Of a stretch of DNA of 11,757 nt, positions 8,601-11,757 are shown one piece after another. A program made the translations under genes and the position numbers. The stretch spans positions 1 through 11,757 of the forward strand of contig JALLBK010001205.1 in the NCBI GenBank assembly GCA_036940085.1. The letters run 5' to 3'. The notes under the pieces were generated by a model. It saw only the letters and a program-made list of their open reading frames with translations, ran no database searches and was not told the origin of the DNA. Position 1 is the first letter of the stretch; each line of letters starts with the position of its first letter. Source of the stretch: Discostella pseudostelligera (lineage: Eukaryota; Bacillariophyta; Thalassiosirophyceae; Thalassiosirales; Thalassiosiraceae).

Positions 8601-11411
8601 AGCCATCATCGACCTAACGGCTCTCTGCAGAGTAATGACATGGCCAATCATGATGCTGTAATCTACTCTAGCGATGTAACCAATGAAAGCAGCTTGGATC
8701 TTTGTTGCAGCAACCTCTTCTCTTGACCACTGAAGCTGCCGAAGTATGGACAATTTTTTCACGGCAATACTTCTCCGGACAATCGACTGGATAGTAATAG
8801 CTCCAGCAATCACTATTTGGTATCTCCACCTTTTGCTGAACCCCCTGTGTACCTTTTGGATGGATACAGCAGCCATGTGTCTTCGAGCAAGTAGATAATT
8901 GTATTTGGTCTCAGCGATCTTACGACGTGCAACTGATTGACAAACAATAACATCCGACAGAGTAAGAATATAGTATTCTGATGCTAGAAACCTTCTCCAT
9001 GTAGTTTGAATTATGATTGTGCTTTTCAATTGCGTCCAACGTTTCATAGCTAAGTACCGACGCACAGCTGATTGGCAAACGATAACATCTGACAAATCCA
9101 TCATGAATTGTGTTTGAGCTGAGTATCTTCGAAACGTCTTTTGAATCAGCGTCGCAGCCAACTCAGAGCTTGTCTCATTGATGAAAGCCAAATATCTCTT
9201 CCTATGGTAGTGCATGCGCAATAGACTTTGGATAAGGATGATGCTCCTCAAGATATCTATGAATGCAATTGAGCCTGGTTGATGAACAGGGAGGGGAAAT
9301 GGGGGTGAGATGTGAGGAAGAAGAATAACAATGCAACCACAGCTGTACAGCGTACCTAGAAAGCCTCGACAAACGGACTGGATTCTGATTGCGCAATAGT
9401 GTCTAAAATCCAATTGATCTCGAGCAATCATACCGCGGTAAGCTCCTTGGCACTTTAATGCAATCGTCCGAGCACTCTCGTAGTATCGCATACAAATCCA
9501 TCGACGAATCAATGATTGCATAACCACAATGTTCTTCCTACGGTTTTCGATTCGGAGCTTGGCGATGTATGATCTGGCGAGAGATTGGATTGGCAGGGCC
9601 GCCTTGTTCAGGACAGAAATAGAGAGTGATGCCAGCTTCGATGGTTTTAGTACTTGAAATATTGACTCTCGTTTTGAACCGGGGCTAGGAGATCTGTGTC
9701 TGGCTCCTTCGTGCGATGACAGGAATCCGCTGCGATTATACTTGTGACGACTATTCATTGATGGTGACGATGGGGAGGGTGGAGCAATGTCGCTTAACGT
9801 TTTCATTCTAGGCGGAGTCTTAAGCGTTGCAGTCCTGCTAGCCAACACATTTGTTGGAAGGGCTGGTGAAGCGCCCCTGTTTCTGTTTGAGGTATATCTT
9901 GGAGGCGTTCGTGACAAGACATGATCAATTTTTGCAGAGGCTCTCCGTATCGGTGAATTTGGTGCCGGCCTTGGCGTGGAACTGGACCGTAATGACGGTG
10001 GAGATGGAGGTACTATGACATCTGAAGATCGAGTGATAGACCGACCTCTCCTACGTTCGTCTCGCGAAAAATTGGAACTGCTGCTGCTTGCATCCGAGGT
10101 TACCGACATCTTCGTCATCTCACATGGAGCCTTACTTCGTGATAATACTGACTGAAGCGGTGGCATCGAATTTGACCGTTCATTGGCTGAGGAAGACTTC
10201 ATGAAACTACTTGTACTCCTGTTGTCATCGCCAGTTGATCTTTCGTGGTCACTAGTCACTGACTCGCTTCCTCCATACCTCTTAATCTTCAAATCTTTCA
10301 AGCTCATCCGTCCTGGGTTCAGTGCCTTCTTTTCGGAAGTAACTGAACGTATTTGAGAGACTTTACTCATTCTATCGATCTGCCTTCCTCGACTTGTCCA
10401 TATTGATGACCCATCGGAGCTGTTCTCAGAGACGTCACTTTTTGAGAAATCTACCTGCAACTCGAAACCCTCTTCATTCGCATTGCAAGCAGCATAATTC
10501 ATTTTCTTTCCACCAATAAAAAGCCGTTTGAGACGCTCGAGCTCCTTGCTTGCACTGCTTTTGGAAGTGGATGATTCGAAACTCTTTGAATGAGACAGGC
10601 TAAGACTTGCAGAAAATGATGAGATCGCCTCGGTAGCCTCAGTCGATGTGTCCTCTGTGTCAGACCTCTTGACAAAGCTTTTGGAAGTGGCTACATTGAT
10701 ATTACTCCCTCCCGAAGTAGGACGTCGTGGTAGATGCTCCCTCCTTGGCTGCACGGTGTTGCTCTTTTTGGAGGTAGACATTGGTACTCCTAGTACTGAA
10801 TTTATCGATGCAGTGGATATTACCAAAGTTACAGCTGAGAGCTCGTCGTTGATCTCTGCGAATGAGGAGCTCGTTGAAATTGATTTCGTTAATTTCGAGT
10901 CCAATTCATTATTGTTTGTGCGATGGACCATTCGACGTTCACTGATATCATGGCTGAAACTGCGCACATGACGTGTCGGTGTGATGGACTGCGTCTTATT
11001 GCGACGAAATGACTCGGCACGTCGTAGCAATGGGCTCGAAGGGACCTGAGGTATCACTGTAATTGTCGGCTTATGCTCCGCTTCCGTTGGGGCTGGCTTC
11101 GACTCTGCATCAGAAATTTGCTTGCGAAGAAGTGACGATTGACTCTTTTCTCGAAACAATGGTTTGACTCTTTCTGTGTAGGCAGCACCATCGGATTCTG
11201 GCAATGCATTTCTAGGAGGGGTCACCTTCAGTAATTGGTCTGACAAGGAAATGCCGTCGATATCGTCGAAATCGACTTCGTCGTCGTAGGCGTCGCTTGC
11301 GGCACTCTCCTCATCGACGCTGCTGCTCCTGACACTACTGCTACCATCACTATCACTCTCGTCAAAGCGCCGGGACGCCAAGTTAGCCAGGAATTGCTGC
11401 CGTGCTGACAT
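5661..11411 (-). CDS. Giant IQ-motif repeat protein, possible calmodulin-binding scaffold
   Basis: Exons 11411-9356 and 9274-5661 give about 1889 aa. Residues 1-600 are low complexity, Ser-rich and partly acidic, with several S/T-P-x-R sites. Residues about 600-1410 hold about 31 IQ-like motifs (I-Q-x-x-x-R-G/R-x-x-x-R type). The tail, 1410-1889, is rich in Q, H, P, S and N and contains three 45-residue tandem repeats (about 1505-1633). IQ motifs usually bind calmodulin or related EF-hand light chains, so a Ca2+-linked cytoskeletal scaffold is plausible. The repeat region resembles that of ASPM spindle-pole proteins, but I see no calponin-homology domain and no myosin motor, so I do not name it. 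The start is the ATG giving M-S-A-R-Q-Q-F. No in-frame stop lies directly upstream, so an extra 5' exon is possible. The last codons are ...Y-Y-S-I-E then TGA. Confidence 0.85.
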   Translation of the reverse strand: MSARQQFLANLASRRFDESDSDGSSSVRSSSVDEESAASDAYDDEVDFDDIDGISLSDQLLKVTPPRNALPESDGAAYTERVKPLFREKSQSSLLRKQISDAESKPAPTEAEHKPTITVIPQVPSSPLLRRAESFRRNKTQSITPTRHVRSFSHDISERRMVHRTNNNELDSKLTKSISTSSSFAEINDELSAVTLVISTASINSVLGVPMSTSKKSNTVQPRREHLPRRPTSGGSNINVATSKSFVKRSDTEDTSTEATEAISSFSASLSLSHSKSFESSTSKSSASKELERLKRLFIGGKKMNYAACNANEEGFELQVDFSKSDVSENSSDGSSIWTSRGRQIDRMSKVSQIRSVTSEKKALNPGRMSLKDLKIKRYGGSESVTSDHERSTGDDNRSTSSFMKSSSANERSNSMPPLQSVLSRSKAPCEMTKMSVTSDASSSSSNFSRDERRRGRSITRSSDVIVPPSPPSLRSSSTPRPAPNSPIRRASAKIDHVLSRTPPRYTSNRNRGASPALPTNVLASRTATLKTPPRMKTLSDIAPPSPSSPSMNSRHKYNRSGFLSSHEGARHRSPSPGSKRESIFQVLKPSKLASLSISVLNKAALPIQSLARSYIAKLRIENRRKNIVVMQSLIRRWICMRYYESARTIALKCQGAYRGMIARDQLDFRHYCAIRIQSVCRGFLGTLYSCGCIVILLPHISPPFPLPVHQPGSIAFIDILRSIILIQSLLRMHYHRKRYLAFINETSSELAATLIQKTFRRYSAQTQFMMDLSDVIVCQSAVRRYLAMKRWTQLKSTIIIQTTWRRFLASEYYILTLSDVIVCQSVARRKIAETKYNYLLARRHMAAVSIQKVHRGFSKRWRYQIVIAGAITIQSIVRRSIAVKKLSILRQLQWSREEVAATKIQAAFIGYIARVDYSIMIGHVITLQRAVRSMMAKNDLHARRWYAKEEEAATKIQAAYHGYTTRMAYVETICNVITLQSAVRSMIAKNDMRALRQVNRAATKIRAAYMGFITRMNYLITLDSVITCQCAVRAMQARRRLNEARVTKMSNENESATKIQSVFRGYAVRIEYIITVSSIITCQSAVRTLLAKIELKELQQMQWAKEDSAATLIRAAYLGFTARMNYFLTVADITTIQRYARGHNARTVVNELRAKKRIRQMAVEELEETREKAAIKIQKVFRGFVVYEFAITSLANAIYIQANIRKFLAKIELERRRKLRLLNPSAIRIQSSWRSFSAQSNYGLAIYGIISIQSIHRCKLAMAKYQTAQAQRSSAAVTLQCCFRRYLVISRLNRLAEVRAMHGGRIIMNAETTSSAVIQNKWRHFLMQRNMRMRIDLENSSATAIQKCFRGYRDCFQFVVMTFSIIQIQSAARSYRAKLQLEQLKREKDDLDRKHAAAAIVIQSSFRGYREFVRFVLVQYFVIKIQSCARGYTCRQYFKQQLKQVEDNKQRIREKAAALIIERFFITIKAEIDLEISRLETKKPSLQKSRKGDKSMRRTREQSDMQHGVSSNSSAFTTMVPSQFHPSSQNYPSGNASVISGGLDSYIMRGMSPGRGRIPSFQSVASAPYTPHVSAEPSGNASVVSGGPGSQRMRGMSPGRGRMPSYQSVASAPHAPHVPAEPSGNASVISGGPDSHIMRGMSPGRGRMPSYQSVASAPHRNAESYAMRNNVSSLHPEQRVIDHYHPHNGVQHTTPLREQIRLIQSKGNEGGIAHQTALHGGPDMNHSYPHRREMRSASPSRELLMPMQNGGHYPSNSFTSGHSRVPPYQPGVVPQNSMTSDAVQQGGYEMWAPSPSYDSRPPSNHPPFYDSNLPQSHGHQPYYDANMQHSHSLSHSNQRSNQYFASNQSVTNHVQPHAHVSPVPPRSHYMGGVVPNRSKQSLSTPVQSSYPGHQRHPPLQNGLPPTQHAKYYSIE
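6432..6815 (-). repeat. Three tandem 135-bp (45-residue) near-identical repeats
   Basis: Exactly spaced markers (ACTTGCATTTCCTGA ending at 6542, 6677 and 6812) define a 135-bp period over about 2.8 copies. Each encoded unit runs from P-S-G-N-A-S-V through M-R-G-M-S-P-G-R-G-R to Q-S-V-A-S-A-P. Copies differ at only a few positions. Near identity at DNA level implies recent duplication or ongoing homogenisation. The repeat lies in the disordered tail after the IQ array. Confidence 0.92.
7100..9610 (-). repeat. IQ-motif array, dimeric 52-residue (156-nt) super-repeat
   Basis: I count about 31 IQ-like motifs. They alternate between two types: A-A-T-K-I-Q-A-A-[FY]-x-G-[YF] and V-I-T-[LC]-Q-x-A-V-R-[ST]-x-x-A-K. 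Within the clearest units the Gln-to-Gln spacing alternates 23 then 29 residues, so a pair makes 52. At the DNA level a stretch reading GCTTGGATCTTTGT on the plus strand recurs exactly 156 bp apart (8533 and 8689 regions). Units at the two ends are more degenerate, which suggests expansion from the middle. Confidence 0.85.
9275..9355 (-). other. In-frame, stop-free 81-nt intron of the IQ gene
   Basis: The donor is GTACGC after ...C-R-G-F-L-G. A long C/T tract precedes the acceptor AACCAG. Phase 1. The 27 residues it would encode (hydrophobic, Cys- and Pro-containing) look nothing like the IQ repeat. Removing it gives R-G-F-L-G-S-I-A-F-I-D, restoring the 20-residue spacing from the R-G/R-R pair to the next IQ motif seen in neighbouring units. 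Splicing is inferred, not shown. Confidence 0.83.
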
Positions 11412-11757
11412 GGCCAATTCTCTTTCCTTACTCGGTACTAATTGATCGATGAAATGATGATCATGGCCGACTCTACTTAGAAGACCTATCGCTTCGCGGC
11501 TTTGATCTTTGCCTTTGCCGTCATGTTGTTGTCATTTCGTGTTCATTTTTTCATGGGAGGAGAGAATGAAGTCACAAGGCGCACTCTCACTCTAGAGATG
11601 GGGGGAGAAGGTTATTGGCGAAAGCATCGTCCTTACGGAAGAAGAAATTACGTCTGTGGCTATAATAGACATCAAATTGATTTTTTCCCTGAATAGGGTG
11701 ACATTAAATTTGCGAAAGCTTCTCTAAATGAAGAATGTGTTCCCATTTTCAAGAATT
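11412..11757 (-). promoter_or_regulatory. 5' flank of the IQ-protein gene
   Basis: These 346 bp contain no supportable gene. A plus-strand open frame of 64 codons at 11502-11696 has no recognisable similarity and is too short to trust. The region should include the promoter and 5' UTR of the minus-strand IQ gene. TTGGCGAAA near 11616 resembles an E2F half-site but is not an exact match to the boxes elsewhere in the window. I see no TATA box. Confidence 0.4.

Noticed and set aside
7100..9610. Unconventional myosin
   Set aside because: The IQ array suggests a neck region, but no P-loop G-E-S-G-A-G-K-T, switch or other motor motif is present anywhere in the gene.
11502..11696. Plus-strand ORF of 64 codons
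   Set aside because: Short, no recognisable similarity, odd composition. Chance ORF in the IQ gene's 5' flank.
1..11757. A multi-gene defence or biosynthetic cluster
   Set aside because: Three unrelated spliced eukaryotic genes, two on one strand and one convergent. Nothing beyond weak promoter motif sharing links them.

Overview
The window is ordinary nuclear DNA from a eukaryote with a compact genome. There are three protein genes, interrupted by short GT-AG introns (67 to 117 nt wherever I could place both ends), and 3' ends only about 90 bp apart. GC content is moderate. The proteins have Ser-rich and acidic low-complexity extensions, and one is a large calmodulin-type IQ-repeat protein. 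My best guess is a stramenopile, perhaps a centric diatom. That is an inference from gene style, not something the sequence proves. I see no prokaryotic operon, mobile element, CRISPR array, tRNA or rRNA.

Layout. (1) 255-2343, plus strand: an SLC38-type amino-acid transporter closest in motifs to SLC38A11. It has two exons (665 aa) and an unusual His/Cys-rich N-terminus. (2) 2434-5099, minus strand, convergent with gene 1: a carnitine O-acyltransferase (739 aa). I rebuilt it from six exons, including a 41-nt micro-exon, using conserved family motifs to place every junction. (3) 5661-11411, minus strand, upstream of gene 2 and in the same direction: a protein of about 1889 aa with a phosphosite-rich N-terminal third, about 31 IQ-like motifs arranged as a dimeric 52-residue repeat, and a Q/H/P/S-rich tail carrying a near-identical 3 x 45-residue tandem repeat. 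Its reading frame runs straight through an 81-nt intron that contains no stop and is a multiple of three, so a naive ORF call adds 27 false residues.

Flanks. The gene 1 5' flank (1-254) and the gene 2 5' flank (5100-5660) share an exact 10-bp E2F-like box, TTTGGCGGGA (two copies before gene 1, one before gene 2). The gene 2 flank also has three G-boxes (CCACGTGG) and an AP-1/GCN4-like TGAGTCA within about 80 bp. This hints at transcription-factor control of both metabolic genes, but it is untested.

The genes do not form an obvious pathway. Amino-acid transport and acyl-carnitine metabolism are both nutrient-handling functions. The IQ-repeat protein looks structural or cytoskeletal, perhaps ASPM-like in its repeat region. 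I found no convincing new multi-gene system. The items most worth a second look are the altered carnitine-site motif, the IQ super-repeat with its hidden in-frame intron, the 45-residue repeats each carrying an S-P-G-R site, and the two promoter clusters.
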